A stretch of 64,000 nt of DNA from Xanthomonas euvesicatoria pv. euvesicatoria (GTDB taxonomy: Bacteria > Pseudomonadota > Gammaproteobacteria > Xanthomonadales > Xanthomonadaceae). A model generated the notes under the pieces. The model was not told where the DNA came from. It was given only the letters and a program-made list of their open reading frames with translations, and ran no database searches. Every line of letters starts with the position of its first letter. The first letter of the stretch is position 1. The stretch lies in contig NZ_JAJIUJ010000119.1 in NCBI RefSeq assembly GCF_020880415.1, positions 1-64,000 on the forward strand, read 5' to 3'. A program made the translations under genes and the position numbers. This document shows, piece by piece, positions 49,255-64,000 of this stretch.

Positions 49255-50313
49255 ATGAGCACAGCCCACGCCTACGCTGCCCAGGCCGCCGATCAACCAC
49301 TTGCCCCGTTCGTGTTCGAACGCCGCGCGCCCGGCCCCCACGACGTGCAGATCGACATCGCCTACTGCGGCGTGTGTCACTCGGACCTGCATACCGCACG
49401 CAACGAATGGCACAACACGCTTTACCCCTCGGTGCCCGGCCACGAGATCGTCGGCCGCGTGACCGCCGTCGGCAATGCGGTCACCGGTTTCAAGGTCGGC
49501 GACCTGGCCGGTGTCGGTTGCATGGTCGACAGCTGCCGCAGCTGCGCCTCCTGCCAGGAAGGCGAAGAACAGTATTGCGAGCAGGGATTCACCGGCACCT
49601 ATAACGGCCCGATGTTCGGTGGCGGCGAGAACACCTACGGCGGCTATTCCGACCATATCGTGGTCGACCAGAAATACGTGCTGCGCATCACCCACAGCGA
49701 CAACCTGGCCGCGGTGGCACCGTTGCTGTGCGCCGGCATCACCACCTATTCGCCGCTGGCACACTGGAAGGTGGGTCCGGGCCAGAAGGTGGGCGTGGTC
49801 GGCCTGGGCGGCCTGGGCCACATGGCGGTGAAGATCGCCAAGGCGATGGGCGCCACCGTGGTGCTGTTCACCACCTCCGAGAGCAAGCGCGCCGATGCGA
49901 TGCGCCTGGGCGCCAGCGAAGTGGTGATTTCCAAGGACGAAGCGCAGATGGCTGCGCAGTACAACACCCTGGATTTCATCCTCAACACCGTGGCCGCGCC
50001 GCACAACTTGGACCCGTTCCTCAACGCGCTCAAGCGCGACGGCGCCATGGTGCTGGTAGGCGTGCCCGAGCAGTCGCACCCGTCGCCGGCGGTGTTCAAC
50101 CTGGTGATGAAGCGCCGCACCCTGGCCGGCTCGCTGATCGGCGGCATCCGCCAGACCCAGGAAATGCTGGATTTCTGCGCCAAGCACAACATCGTCTCGG
50201 ACATCGAAACCATCCGCGCCGACCAGATCAACGAGGCCTACGAGCGCATGCTCAAGAGCGACGTGAAGTACCGCTTTGTGATCGATATGGCCACGCTGGA
50301 TAAGGCGGCCTGA
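49255..50313 (+). CDS. Zinc-dependent alcohol dehydrogenase (YahK/CAD type)
   Basis: A 352-residue NAD(P)-dependent dehydrogenase of the zinc-containing medium-chain class, close to YahK and cinnamyl-alcohol dehydrogenases. Catalytic-zinc ligands lie in CGVCHSD and GHEI; four structural-zinc Cys lie in CMVDSCRSCASCQEGEEQYC. The Rossmann motif is GLGGLG. CGGAG lies before the ATG at 49255. A strong 12-bp hairpin follows it. Probable aldehyde or alcohol substrate, unspecified. Confidence 0.93.
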   Translation: MSTAHAYAAQAADQPLAPFVFERRAPGPHDVQIDIAYCGVCHSDLHTARNEWHNTLYPSVPGHEIVGRVTAVGNAVTGFKVGDLAGVGCMVDSCRSCASCQEGEEQYCEQGFTGTYNGPMFGGGENTYGGYSDHIVVDQKYVLRITHSDNLAAVAPLLCAGITTYSPLAHWKVGPGQKVGVVGLGGLGHMAVKIAKAMGATVVLFTTSESKRADAMRLGASEVVISKDEAQMAAQYNTLDFILNTVAAPHNLDPFLNALKRDGAMVLVGVPEQSHPSPAVFNLVMKRRTLAGSLIGGIRQTQEMLDFCAKHNIVSDIETIRADQINEAYERMLKSDVKYRFVIDMATLDKAA

Positions 50314-50336
50314 TCGCCTATCCAGGTGAGGGATGC

Positions 50337-50366
50337 CACCGCTTGCGTCGTCGAACGCAAGCGGTG
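50337..50366 (+). terminator. Strong hairpin after the alcohol dehydrogenase
   Basis: Perfect 12-bp stem CACCGCTTGCGT/ACGCAAGCGGTG with a 6-nt loop, 23 bp after the stop. There is no T-run, so it is either a processing or stability hairpin or a terminator that relies on another factor. Confidence 0.55.
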
Positions 50367-50475
50367 TCGCGCAGCGACGTGCCACTGGCGAGAAAGGAGA
50401 CGACGCAAATGACAGATCTGCAAGCGCAGGTTATGCATTACGTCGTGCTAGCGGATTTGATGCGCAAACGTCTTG

Positions 50476-50829
50476 TCAATGTTGATGTCGTGACCAGCGC
50501 ATGATTGAAACAATGGAGAAAACAAAGCCCGCTAGGCACATGATCGCTGCCGCATACAGAACTAGGACCGTCAGCCAATACTGAAACGGATCGTGAGAAG
50601 CGGCAAAAAGCCCAGCGGCACAGTTTCTACAAGGCACCGTACCGGCTACCAATGCCTGCCAGACCATCAATGCCGGGATTACACCCAGGCAGAATGACAA
50701 CACACTGCCAAGGACAAGGCGAGAGCGAATTTTCGGCTTGGCATACCGTTTCCAGAAGAACCGATAAGCGACCCACATCATTGGAGGTATGGCAACGGCC
50801 AAGACGTAAGTTGGCGACGAAATTCCCAT
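50476..50829 (-). CDS. Small membrane protein, unknown family
   Basis: A 117-residue protein with three or four hydrophobic segments (for example VLAVAIPPMMWVAYRFF, LVLGSVLSFCLGVIPALMVW, YWLTVLVLYAAAIMCLAGFV). No family recognised. AT-richer than its surroundings, as is the next gene, which suggests a shared lineage-specific origin. Same strand as gltD. Confidence 0.6.
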   Translation of the reverse strand: MGISSPTYVLAVAIPPMMWVAYRFFWKRYAKPKIRSRLVLGSVLSFCLGVIPALMVWQALVAGTVPCRNCAAGLFAASHDPFQYWLTVLVLYAAAIMCLAGFVFSIVSIMRWSRHQH

Positions 50830-51035
50830 TAGGCTGTAGCTCCAATGATGCGATCCTTCTGTGGATCAGCAAATAAGATTGAATCGTCTCGGCACAATGC
50901 ACTCAGACGGACATTTACGTCTGGCGCGGATGCGATCTCATTACCTTAACCAAGATGGAAATACAGCTATCCACATCCACGCATGTGAGCATAAATCGAA
51001 TTTCGTCAGGAGCGGGCGTCTGCTTAGCTTAGTTG

Positions 51036-51464
51036 CTAGTTGTAGCGCCTGCGATCCAATCTGCGCCAAAGAGCATGCGTGAGCACGATAATGAAAGGAA
51101 CGATAATGAGAAGATAAAAGATCTGCAGCACCGGAACGATGAAAAAGTTCCAGCCATCGGTGCGGGCAGTTGTTGCAATCCACCACGCGTTTGGCACGAG
51201 TGAAAGTGCGATGAGAGTGCACAACACAAACAGCTTCTGTGCCGGGCCTGCGTTTGATATTGGCAAGAAAAAAGAATAAATGGCGTACGGAGTTACTCCA
51301 AGCAACGCCGTAACTCCAAATAGAAGGAGCGCTATCAACACCTGGCCTGTTGTTGCGAAGAAGGACCAGTCGACAGCTATCGCAGTGCATGCGGCAGTGA
51401 CAAGCGCGCAGCACCAGGCGACGCGCTTTGATGCCTTGTCTAGATTTGTGGTGGAATTGGCCAT
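51036..51464 (-). CDS. Membrane protein, unknown family
   Basis: A 142-residue protein with about four transmembrane segments (for example VAWCCALVTAACTAIAV, VLIALLLFGVTALLGV, FFIVPVLQIFYLLIIVPFIIVL). No family recognised. AT-rich. The ATG at 51464 starts MANSTTN. It lies 40 bp downstream of gltD on the same strand. Confidence 0.7.
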   Translation of the reverse strand: MANSTTNLDKASKRVAWCCALVTAACTAIAVDWSFFATTGQVLIALLLFGVTALLGVTPYAIYSFFLPISNAGPAQKLFVLCTLIALSLVPNAWWIATTARTDGWNFFIVPVLQIFYLLIIVPFIIVLTHALWRRLDRRRYN

Positions 51465-51480
51465 GGCGCGTAGCATACGC

Positions 51481-53106
<1,626 letters not shown>

Positions 53107-53114
53107 GGCGGCGG

Positions 53115-57587
<4,473 letters not shown>

Positions 57588-57753
57588 GTCTGCCTCTTTG
57601 CGATCTTAGGAGAGCGGCGACGACGTCGCAGCGCTCGATCCGTGGAGCGTTCGAAGAGGTCACCGGATGATCGACTAGACCACAGTTGATGCGGTGCCGC
57701 AATACACCGTTACAGCTGCAACGAGAACCGCTGCAACCCCTTGTGCCAGCAGG

Positions 57754-57783
57754 CTTGGCGCCGGTCTTGCGACAGGCGCCAAG
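57754..57783 (-). terminator. Hairpin after the first I78-type gene
   Basis: Perfect 9-bp inverted repeat CTTGGCGCC/GGCGCCAAG with a 12-nt loop, beginning 7 nt beyond the stop. No T-run. Confidence 0.35.
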
Positions 57784-57789
57784 GCCGTC

Positions 57790-58170
57790 TCAGCCGCAGC
57801 GCACCGAGGTGATCACGTTCTTGGCGTCCACTTCCAGATTGAGCCGTTCGCCATTGAATTCCATGGTGGTCATCTGGCCGGGTTTGAGCACACGCACCGA
57901 CTTGGCGCCGGCATCGCTGCGTGCCTGTTCGCCCACCGCATCGGTCAACGGCTGGCCCACCAGCGATTGCACCTGGGTGGCATCGCAAGTGCCGATCGGC
58001 GGCGCTTCCGGCGCTGCATCCGGTGCGGGCGCAGCGGCTTGTTCGGCCGCGTGCTGGGCCTTGGCGGTGACGGCTTCCTGCTCATCGGGTTGCGGTTTGT
58101 TGCAGGCAGTCAATGCAGCCAGCATCACCAGGGTGCAGGTCAGGCGAGCAACAGGTAGAACAGCGCGCAT
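57790..58170 (-). CDS. I78-family peptidase-inhibitor-like lipoprotein, copy 1
   Basis: A 126-residue lipoprotein with lipobox LTAC followed by an Ala/Pro linker and a domain with the I78 pattern: CDATQVQSLVGQPL near the start and a Cys at the end (VITSVRCG). Members inhibit serine proteases such as elastase and subtilisin in the periplasm. GGAG lies before the ATG at 58170. Divergent from topoisomerase IB. Confidence 0.8.
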   Translation of the reverse strand: MRAVLPVARLTCTLVMLAALTACNKPQPDEQEAVTAKAQHAAEQAAAPAPDAAPEAPPIGTCDATQVQSLVGQPLTDAVGEQARSDAGAKSVRVLKPGQMTTMEFNGERLNLEVDAKNVITSVRCG

Positions 58171-58316
58171 CGATCACTCCAGCAAAGGGGGATGCCCAAG
58201 CATAAGCACAAAGTCACGCGACGGGCATGGCTTGCGCACAGGGCGTTGTCGTAGCGTTGACGCAGCCTAGTCTTGCTGCGGCCAACAATCGCGGCCAGTC
58301 CCTCGACCTGTGCGCA

Positions 58317-59504
58317 ATGAAAGCCAAACGTGTTGTTCGCAATGCCGCAGTCGCCGTCAGTACGGCCGGCAAGCTCGCGGCGGTCGCCACCGGCGCCGCC
58401 GTCGCCACGGCCGCTGTGGCAAGCGCAGCCGCTGTGGCGCAGGCCAAGGCGACCGCGCGTGCGGCCGGGCTGACCTATGTCAACGACCAACAGCCCGGCA
58501 TCAGTCGCCGCAAGGCCGGCAAGAGCTTCAGTTACCGCGATGCCGACGGGCAACGCATCGCCGATGCCGACACCTTGCAGCGCATCCGTTCGCTGGCGAT
58601 TCCGCCGGCCTATACCGACGTGTGGATCTGCGCCAAGCCCAATGGCCACCTGCAGGCGACCGGGCGCGATGCGCGGCGGCGCAAGCAATACCGCTATCAC
58701 GCCGACTGGGCGCAGGTCCGCGGCGAAGGCAAGTTCGAACGCGTGATCGCCTTCGGTACTGCGCTGCCCAAGTTGCGGCGGCGGTTGCGTCGCGATCTGG
58801 TGCTGCCGGGATTCCCACGCGAAAAGGTGCTGGCGATCGTGGTGGCGTTGCTGGCCGACACCCTGGTACGCGTCGGCAATGCCGAATACGCGCGCAGCAA
58901 TCGCTCGTACGGGCTGACCACGCTGCGCAACCGGCACATGGAATTTCTGAAGGGCGGACGCGCGCGGCTGAAATTCCGTGGCAAGAGCGGCCAGGACCAC
59001 GATATCGAAGTGGACGACAAGCAACTGGTCGAACTGATCCGGCAATGCCAGCAGCTACCGGGGCAATCGCTGTTCCAGTACCGCGACGACGATGGCCAAT
59101 TGCAGCCGGTGGACTCGGGCGAGGTCAACGACTATCTGCGCGAGGCCATGGGCGAAGACTTCACCGCCAAGGATTTCCGCACCTGGGGCGGCACATTGGC
59201 CGCGCTGCAACGCCTGGCCCGGCTGCCGCTGCCGGAGCGCAGCAGCGAACGTGCGCTCAAGCAAGTGCAGAACGATGTCATCCGTGAGGTGGCCGATGCC
59301 TTGGGCAACACGCCCTCGGTGTGTCGCAAGGCCTACATCGACCCATGCGTCTTCGAAGGCTGGCGTGCGGGCCAGCTGCAGGCCATGGCAACCGGTGTGC
59401 GTGGCGAGCGCCAGTGGGAAGCGGCCACGCTGAAGTTTTTGAGCGCTTCGCGCAGCAGGCTCAAGACGCAGTCGACGTCTGCGGCAAGGCGCAAGTCGGC
59501 GTAA
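58317..59504 (+). CDS. Poxvirus-type DNA topoisomerase IB
   Basis: A 395-residue type IB topoisomerase of the poxvirus/bacterial class (COG3569). It relaxes supercoils through a 3'-phosphotyrosyl intermediate. Active-site Tyr340 lies in RKAYIDP, with the catalytic Arg/Lys/His set in the preceding domain. An Ala-rich basic N-terminal extension precedes the core. The ATG at 58317 begins MKAKRVVRN. Flanked by I78-type genes. Confidence 0.88.
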   Translation: MKAKRVVRNAAVAVSTAGKLAAVATGAAVATAAVASAAAVAQAKATARAAGLTYVNDQQPGISRRKAGKSFSYRDADGQRIADADTLQRIRSLAIPPAYTDVWICAKPNGHLQATGRDARRRKQYRYHADWAQVRGEGKFERVIAFGTALPKLRRRLRRDLVLPGFPREKVLAIVVALLADTLVRVGNAEYARSNRSYGLTTLRNRHMEFLKGGRARLKFRGKSGQDHDIEVDDKQLVELIRQCQQLPGQSLFQYRDDDGQLQPVDSGEVNDYLREAMGEDFTAKDFRTWGGTLAALQRLARLPLPERSSERALKQVQNDVIREVADALGNTPSVCRKAYIDPCVFEGWRAGQLQAMATGVRGERQWEAATLKFLSASRSRLKTQSTSAARRKSA

Positions 59505-59686
59505 GCGCCCGAGGCTGACACCCACGGCATTCGCCACAGCCAGGGTGTCGGCGTGTGCGGGCATCGCGTACCGCGCGCGCGCCGGTTCCTGCGCGTCGCT
59601 CATGTCCGCCTGGCGACGATCAGCGACGCGGTGTCAACCATTCCAGGTGGCCGCCTCGGGACGCAGACAGCAGCGAGTGCCGTACC

Positions 59687-59720
59687 GAATCCCGAATTTC
59701 GATTCCCGAATCCCGAATCC
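59687..59720. repeat. AATCCC/ATTCCC intergenic repeat
   Basis: GAATCCCGAATTTCGATTCC followed by further CCCGAATCC units, immediately beyond the second I78-type gene stop and between convergent genes. Same family as the repeats at 2271, 32660 and 52994. Confidence 0.6.
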
Positions 59721-60065
59721 TCAGCCGCAATAGATGGCCGTGATGCTGTTGTTCGGGCCGGTTTCGATGGTGAGCTGATCGCCGCCGCTTTCGCTGGCAC
59801 CCTGAGCCGGGTCGGCCAGGCCGCTGGCGGTGGTGCCGCCGGTCGCGCGCTCGCCGCGGCGCACGATGACGCGCTGGCTGTCGCTATCCACGCGTGCACG
59901 TTCGATGGTCTGCGCGGCCGCCGCCAGACCCACCGCACCACGCACCTTGTCGCTATGGCACTGGCCGGAGATGGCGCCGTCGATGGGCTGCACCTGCGCC
60001 ACCTGGTTGGAGGCACAGGCCGACAACAACGCAGCGGCAGCGAGTGGGGCGAGGACACGGATCAT
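59721..60065 (-). CDS. I78-family peptidase-inhibitor-like lipoprotein, copy 2
   Basis: A 114-residue lipoprotein (lipobox LSAC) with the same I78-like pattern: CHSDKVRGAVG near the start of the domain, an Arg/Val-rich middle (SQRVIVRRGE) and a terminal YCG. Shorter and more divergent than copy 1. Convergent with topoisomerase IB. The ATG at 60065 is chosen because it starts the signal. Confidence 0.72.
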   Translation of the reverse strand: MIRVLAPLAAAALLSACASNQVAQVQPIDGAISGQCHSDKVRGAVGLAAAAQTIERARVDSDSQRVIVRRGERATGGTTASGLADPAQGASESGGDQLTIETGPNNSITAIYCG

Positions 60066-60313
60066 CGGGAAGCTCCAGGGCAAGAATGCCGCAAGCGTGA
60101 AGGTGGCGTTGTCGGGATGGCATGAAGATGCTGCGCGGCACCGTGTCAGAGACGGGCCTCACCCGTGTCTGCCGATGATCGTCAGCGCGCCGGACACGCT
60201 GCGCCAACGCTGGGCTACCTGGATTCGCTTGCCAATCTAGCGTTTCCGGACAGCGCCTCGCCCAGCAGCGCGAGAGGTGCAGACTCGTGCTTCCAACCCA
60301 GACGATCGGTAGC

Positions 60314-62712
60314 ATGACCATCAAACCGCTGCTGCTTGCATTGGTTGCCTGCGCGGCGCTGCCGCCTTCGGTTGCACGTGCAGCGCCCGCGCCCAGCCAG
60401 GCCACCATGACGGTGGCAGGTCTCCAACGGCCGGCGCAGATCCGCGTGGACAGGTGGGGCCTGGCACATATCTACGCGCAGACCGACGACGACGCGTTCT
60501 TCGTGCAGGGTTTCAATGTGGCGCGAGACCGTTTGTTTCAGCTGGATCTACTTCGCCGCAAAGGGCTGGGCCATCTCTCCGATGCGTTCGGGCCAACCTA
60601 TGTGGAACAGGACCGTGCCGCGCGGCTGTTTCTGTATCGCGGCGACATGGCACAGGAATGGAGCAGTTACGGGCCCACTGCCCGGCGCGACGTGGGCCGA
60701 TTCGTCGCCGGCATCAATGCGTATATCGCATGGCTGGACAGTCACCCGCAGGCACTGCCCTACGAATTCGACAAGCTGGGGTATCGCCCCGAACGCTGGG
60801 CGCCGGAGGATGTGCTGCGCATCCGCACCACCGGCCTGAGCCGTAATGTCAAAAGCGAAGTCGCGCGTGCGAACGTCGCCTGCAAGGCCTCGCTGGCTGT
60901 CGATGCGATACGCCTGAGACTGCAGCCGGCCTGGACCACCACGCTGCCGGACGGGCTGGACCCGTGTCTGCCCAAAGACGTGCTGAAGGTCTACGAGCTG
61001 GCGACGCAAAGCCCCAAGCTGAGCGCAAGCACGCAACTTGCGGCAATCGCACCGACGTTATCGGCCATTGACGATGACGCCTCTGCCGAAGGCAGCAACA
61101 ACTGGGTCATCGCGTCGCAGAAATCCGCCACCGGTCACGCGGTGCTGGCGGACGACCCGCATCGGGCCTACAACGTGCCCAGTCTTCGCTACTTCGTGCA
61201 TCTCAACAGCCCTGGTCTGGACATCATCGGTGCCGGCGAGCCCACCGCGCCTGGCATCGCGATCGGGCATAACCGAACCAGCGCGTTCGGCCTGACCATC
61301 TTCAACATCGATCAGGAAGATCTGTACGTGTATCGGTTGCGTCCAGACGACAACGCGGCGTACTGGTACCAGGGCAAATGGGAGCCGCTGCGCAGCGAGC
61401 ACGAACAGATCGCCGTGCGCGGCGCCGCGCCGGTGACAACAGAGCTGCAATTCACCCGTCACGGGCCGGTGATCTATGTCGATGTCGAAAAACATGTGGC
61501 GTATGCGCTGCGGTCGGTATGGAGCCAGCCCGGCGCGGCGCCCTATCTGGGCTCGCTACGCTACCTGCGCAGCAACGCGTTCGTGCAGTTCAAGGCCGCA
61601 CTCGCCCATTGGGAGCGCCGTCGGTCAACCAGGTCTATGCAGATGTCGGCGGAACCATCGGCTGGGCCACCGCCGGCATGACCCCGCGCCGCGATCACGG
61701 CGATGGATTGCTGCCCGTGCCCGGCGATGGCCACTACGAATGGAACGGCTTCTGGGACGGCACGGTGTTGCCCTGGTCGAAGAATCCCAAAGCCGGCTTC
61801 ATCACCACCTCCAACGAGATGAACCTGCCCGCCGGCTACCCGGTTGCGCAGCGCAAACTCGGCTTCGAGTGGGCCAATGAGGCTCGCCATGCCCGTATCA
61901 CCCAGGTGCTCTCGCAGCTGCCCAAGGTGACGCTGGAGGACTCGCAAAAACTGCAGAACGATCAGGTCTCGTTGCCCGCGCAACGCCTGGCCGCATTGTT
62001 GCGACCGCTGCGTTCGCAGGACCCTGATATCAGCGCCGCACTGACGTTGCTGCGGCCATGGAATGGCGAGGTCAGCGCTACGTCCCCCGCCGCAGCGCTG
62101 GAAGAGGTCTGGTTCAGTCGCTATCTGGGCAATGCATACAAAGCGTTGCGATTACAGCCGTCGGAGGCCGACAGCTTCGGCGCGCCCGATGCCGCGGCCA
62201 TGCTGGATGCGCTGGAACATCCTGGCGCCGCGTTCGGCGCAGCGCCGGCCGCACGCCGCGACCAGTTGCTGCTGCAGTCGTTGCGCAGTGCGTACCAGGC
62301 GCTTGTCTCGCTGCAAGGCCCCGATGCCTCGCAGTGGCAATGGGGCAAGCTGCATACCAACAAGATCTCGCATGCGATGAGCGCGGTGGCCGGGGCCGAT
62401 CGCGCGCTGCTTGATGTCGGTCCGTTCGCCAAGGGCGGCAGCCCTTATACGCCGAATCAGTCCAGCTACGACCCTGCCGATTTTCGCCAGACGATCGGTC
62501 CTTCTGCACGATTGATCATCGACCTGGGCAATTGGGATAACTCTCGCGCCATGAATTACCCCGGCCAGTCCGGCGACCCGGCCAGCCCGCATTACCGCGA
62601 CCTCGCACCGCTATGGCTCAAGGGACGCTATTTCCCGCTGCTGTACACGCGCGCTGCGGTAGATGCGGCAACCGAACAGATCTTCGACCTGGTGCCTGCG
62701 CAGGCGCACTAA
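60314..62712 (+). pseudogene. Penicillin-acylase-family gene, frameshifted
   Basis: A penicillin-acylase-type Ntn hydrolase interrupted by one frameshift. The first part has a signal peptide (LLLALVACAALPPSVARA), the alpha region and the autoprocessing Ser261 (GSNNWV). The frame breaks at 61611-61613, where GGG replaces an expected GGGG after HW. The rest continues in another frame (APSVNQVYADVGGTIGW) to a normal C-terminus. Restoring one G gives a full-length protein. Possible substrates include acyl-homoserine lactones or beta-lactams. Either a real pseudogene or a sequencing error. Confidence 0.85.
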
Positions 62713-62746
62713 CGCAACCGCGAACCGACCTGATCCCGCGCACATC

Positions 62747-62782
62747 GCGTAGCAAGCGCGAGAATCCCCGCGTTTGCTACGC
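62747..62782. terminator. Bidirectional hairpin between convergent genes
   Basis: GCGTAGCAA-G-CGCG and CGCG-T-TTGCTACGC form a 14-bp arm with one wobble, between the acylase pseudogene and the reductase. No long T-run. Confidence 0.5.
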
Positions 62783-62791
62783 CGCCTGCGC

Positions 62792-63661
62792 TCACGCCGG
62801 CGCAGTCGCCTCGCGCACGAAGGCTTCATAGGTGCGCAGCGGACGTCCCAGCAGCGCCTGCAACTGCGCCACCGTGCCCTCTGCCGCGTGCATGCCCAGG
62901 CGCTGGATGCCGGCCATCATCAGGCGCATGTCATAGGCCAGCCACGACGGGCCGTACGTCGCCAGCTGTGCTTCGAAGGCGGCCACGTCATCGCCGGCGT
63001 AGGCGATCTCGCGCCCAAGCGCTGCGCTCCAGACCTTGGCCGCATCCACCCCGGTCAGTGCCTGCGGGCCGACCAAGTCGAGCGTGACGGGTGGCAACGG
63101 ACCGTCTGCACGGTCGCGGCGCAGCAGCTCGACGACCGCGATATCGGCTATGTCGCGCGCATCGATCATCGCGATGCCCTGTGCGCCGATCGGCATCGGG
63201 TAGAGGCCGTATTTGGTGATCGTCTGCTGCACCATGCCTTCGTTCTGCATGAAGTACGCCGGCCGCAGGATCGTTGCCGGAATTTCCAGGCTTTCGATCA
63301 TGCGCTCGACGGTGTGCTTGCCGGTGAAGTGCGGCACGTTGGTGTACGTGTCGGCATGGATCACCGACAGATACACGATGCGCTCGATGCCGGCTTCCTT
63401 GGCCAGATTCAATGCGATCAGCGCCTGGGTCACTTCGTCGGGGGTGACCGCATTCAACAGGAACAGCGTGCGCACCGATGCCAGTGCGGCGCGCATCGAT
63501 GCGACGTCGGTGAGGTCTGCCACCACTTCGGTGACACCTGCCGGAAAGGAGCGTTTGCCTTGCTGGCGGACCAGCGCCTTGACCTGGGCGCCGGCGTCGG
63601 CAAGGCCTTGGGTGACCAGGGAACCGACGGTGCCGGTGGCACCGGTGACGAGAATGCTCAT
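62792..63661 (-). CDS. NmrA-like NAD(P)-binding reductase
   Basis: A 289-residue Rossmann protein with the TGATGTVG motif near the N-terminus and a YxxxK-like region replaced, as in the NmrA/SDR-atypical family. Members act as redox sensors, quinone or ether reductases, or negative regulators. AGGAG lies before the ATG at 63661. Divergent from a LysR regulator, a typical regulator-target pair. Confidence 0.82.
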   Translation of the reverse strand: MSILVTGATGTVGSLVTQGLADAGAQVKALVRQQGKRSFPAGVTEVVADLTDVASMRAALASVRTLFLLNAVTPDEVTQALIALNLAKEAGIERIVYLSVIHADTYTNVPHFTGKHTVERMIESLEIPATILRPAYFMQNEGMVQQTITKYGLYPMPIGAQGIAMIDARDIADIAVVELLRRDRADGPLPPVTLDLVGPQALTGVDAAKVWSAALGREIAYAGDDVAAFEAQLATYGPSWLAYDMRLMMAGIQRLGMHAAEGTVAQLQALLGRPLRTYEAFVREATAPA

Positions 63662-63825
63662 GGTGAATCTCCTGCGTTGGATGGACGGTTGGATCGGAGC
63701 GAAGCGGCCGGTGCGGTGGTGCTGCTGCCGGTGCGGCCGCCTGGTGGGTGGGGCAACGATATGCCGTTGCACTGCCAGTACGAAGACGCCATGATGTAGA
63801 CATCCCGTTTCAGATGTGGAACAGC

Positions 63826-64000
63826 ATGGACCTCAATGCCCTGATCGATTTCTCGCTGGTGGCCGCCAACCAGGGGCTGGGCAAGGCCAGCCGCGCGAGC
63901 GGCAGATCGAAGGCGACCTTGTCGCGGCGCATCACCGAGCTGGAGGAACAGCTGGGGGTGCGCCTGGTCGAGCGCAGTGCCCGTGGACTCAAGCTCACCG
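63826..64000 (+). CDS. LysR-family transcriptional regulator, 5' part
   Basis: The first 58 codons of a LysR-type regulator. The winged helix-turn-helix is recognisable (ALIDFSLVAANQGLGKASRA, then SKATLSRRITELEEQLGVRL). The effector-binding domain lies beyond the window. Divergent from the NmrA-like gene, which is probably its target. Confidence 0.85.
   Translation, partial: MDLNALIDFSLVAANQGLGKASRASGRSKATLSRRITELEEQLGVRLVERSARGLKLT

Overview
This is a contiguous, gene-dense, GC-rich stretch of a Xanthomonas chromosome, most like the X. citri/axonopodis/campestris group, spanning the replication origin. The assignment rests on the gene order rpmH-dnaA-dnaN-recF-gyrB, the tonB-exbB-exbD1-exbD2 cluster followed by pdxJ, a LexA box of the Xanthomonadaceae type, a run of secreted GH5 endoglucanases, and GC-biased third codon positions. 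I see no rRNA, tRNA, insertion sequence, prophage or CRISPR array.

Layout. 1-10 kb: rhomboid protease, glycerophosphodiester phosphodiesterase, TonB-dependent receptor, class A acid phosphatase, mnmE, and a 900-residue lipoprotein joining a polysaccharide deacetylase, a caspase-like domain, an EF-hand-like loop and TPRs. 10-20 kb: yidC-rnpA-rpmH leave to the left and dnaA-dnaN-recF-gyrB to the right. DnaA boxes lie in the rpmH-dnaA, dnaA-dnaN and dnaN-recF gaps, and three perfect 14-bp parS palindromes lie after dnaN and inside recF. 20-28 kb: CPBP and M48 proteases, a TPR protein, the TonB energy-transduction operon with a third exbD behind a terminator, then pdxJ. 28-41 kb: cardiolipin synthase, an AT-richer two-gene island, a LexA-box radical SAM gene, a 2OG-Fe(II) oxygenase, a FadL porin, a second rhomboid, a probably leaderless DUF1820 gene, a 2-hydroxyacid dehydrogenase and the envC-ctpA pair. 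41-50 kb: an ETVNG-repeat protein, an M28 peptidase, a double-PepSY protein, three tandem GH5 endoglucanases and a zinc alcohol dehydrogenase. 50-64 kb: two small membrane proteins, gltB-gltD, two I78-type lipoproteins flanking topoisomerase IB, a frameshifted penicillin-acylase gene, and a divergent NmrA-like reductase/LysR pair cut by the window end.

Themes. From mnmE to gyrB and exbD3, genes point away from the origin, as expected for co-directional replication and transcription. Envelope functions dominate: TonB-dependent uptake, YidC, EnvC/CtpA, FadL, and rhomboid, CPBP and M48 proteases. The endoglucanases and several exported enzymes fit a plant-associated lifestyle. The observations most worth following up are the caspase-deacetylase fusion, the parS trio, the LexA-controlled radical SAM gene, the unusually long dnaN-recF gap with its own DnaA boxes, the third ExbD, the ETVNG repeat protein and the family of GGGAAT/ATTCCC intergenic repeats.
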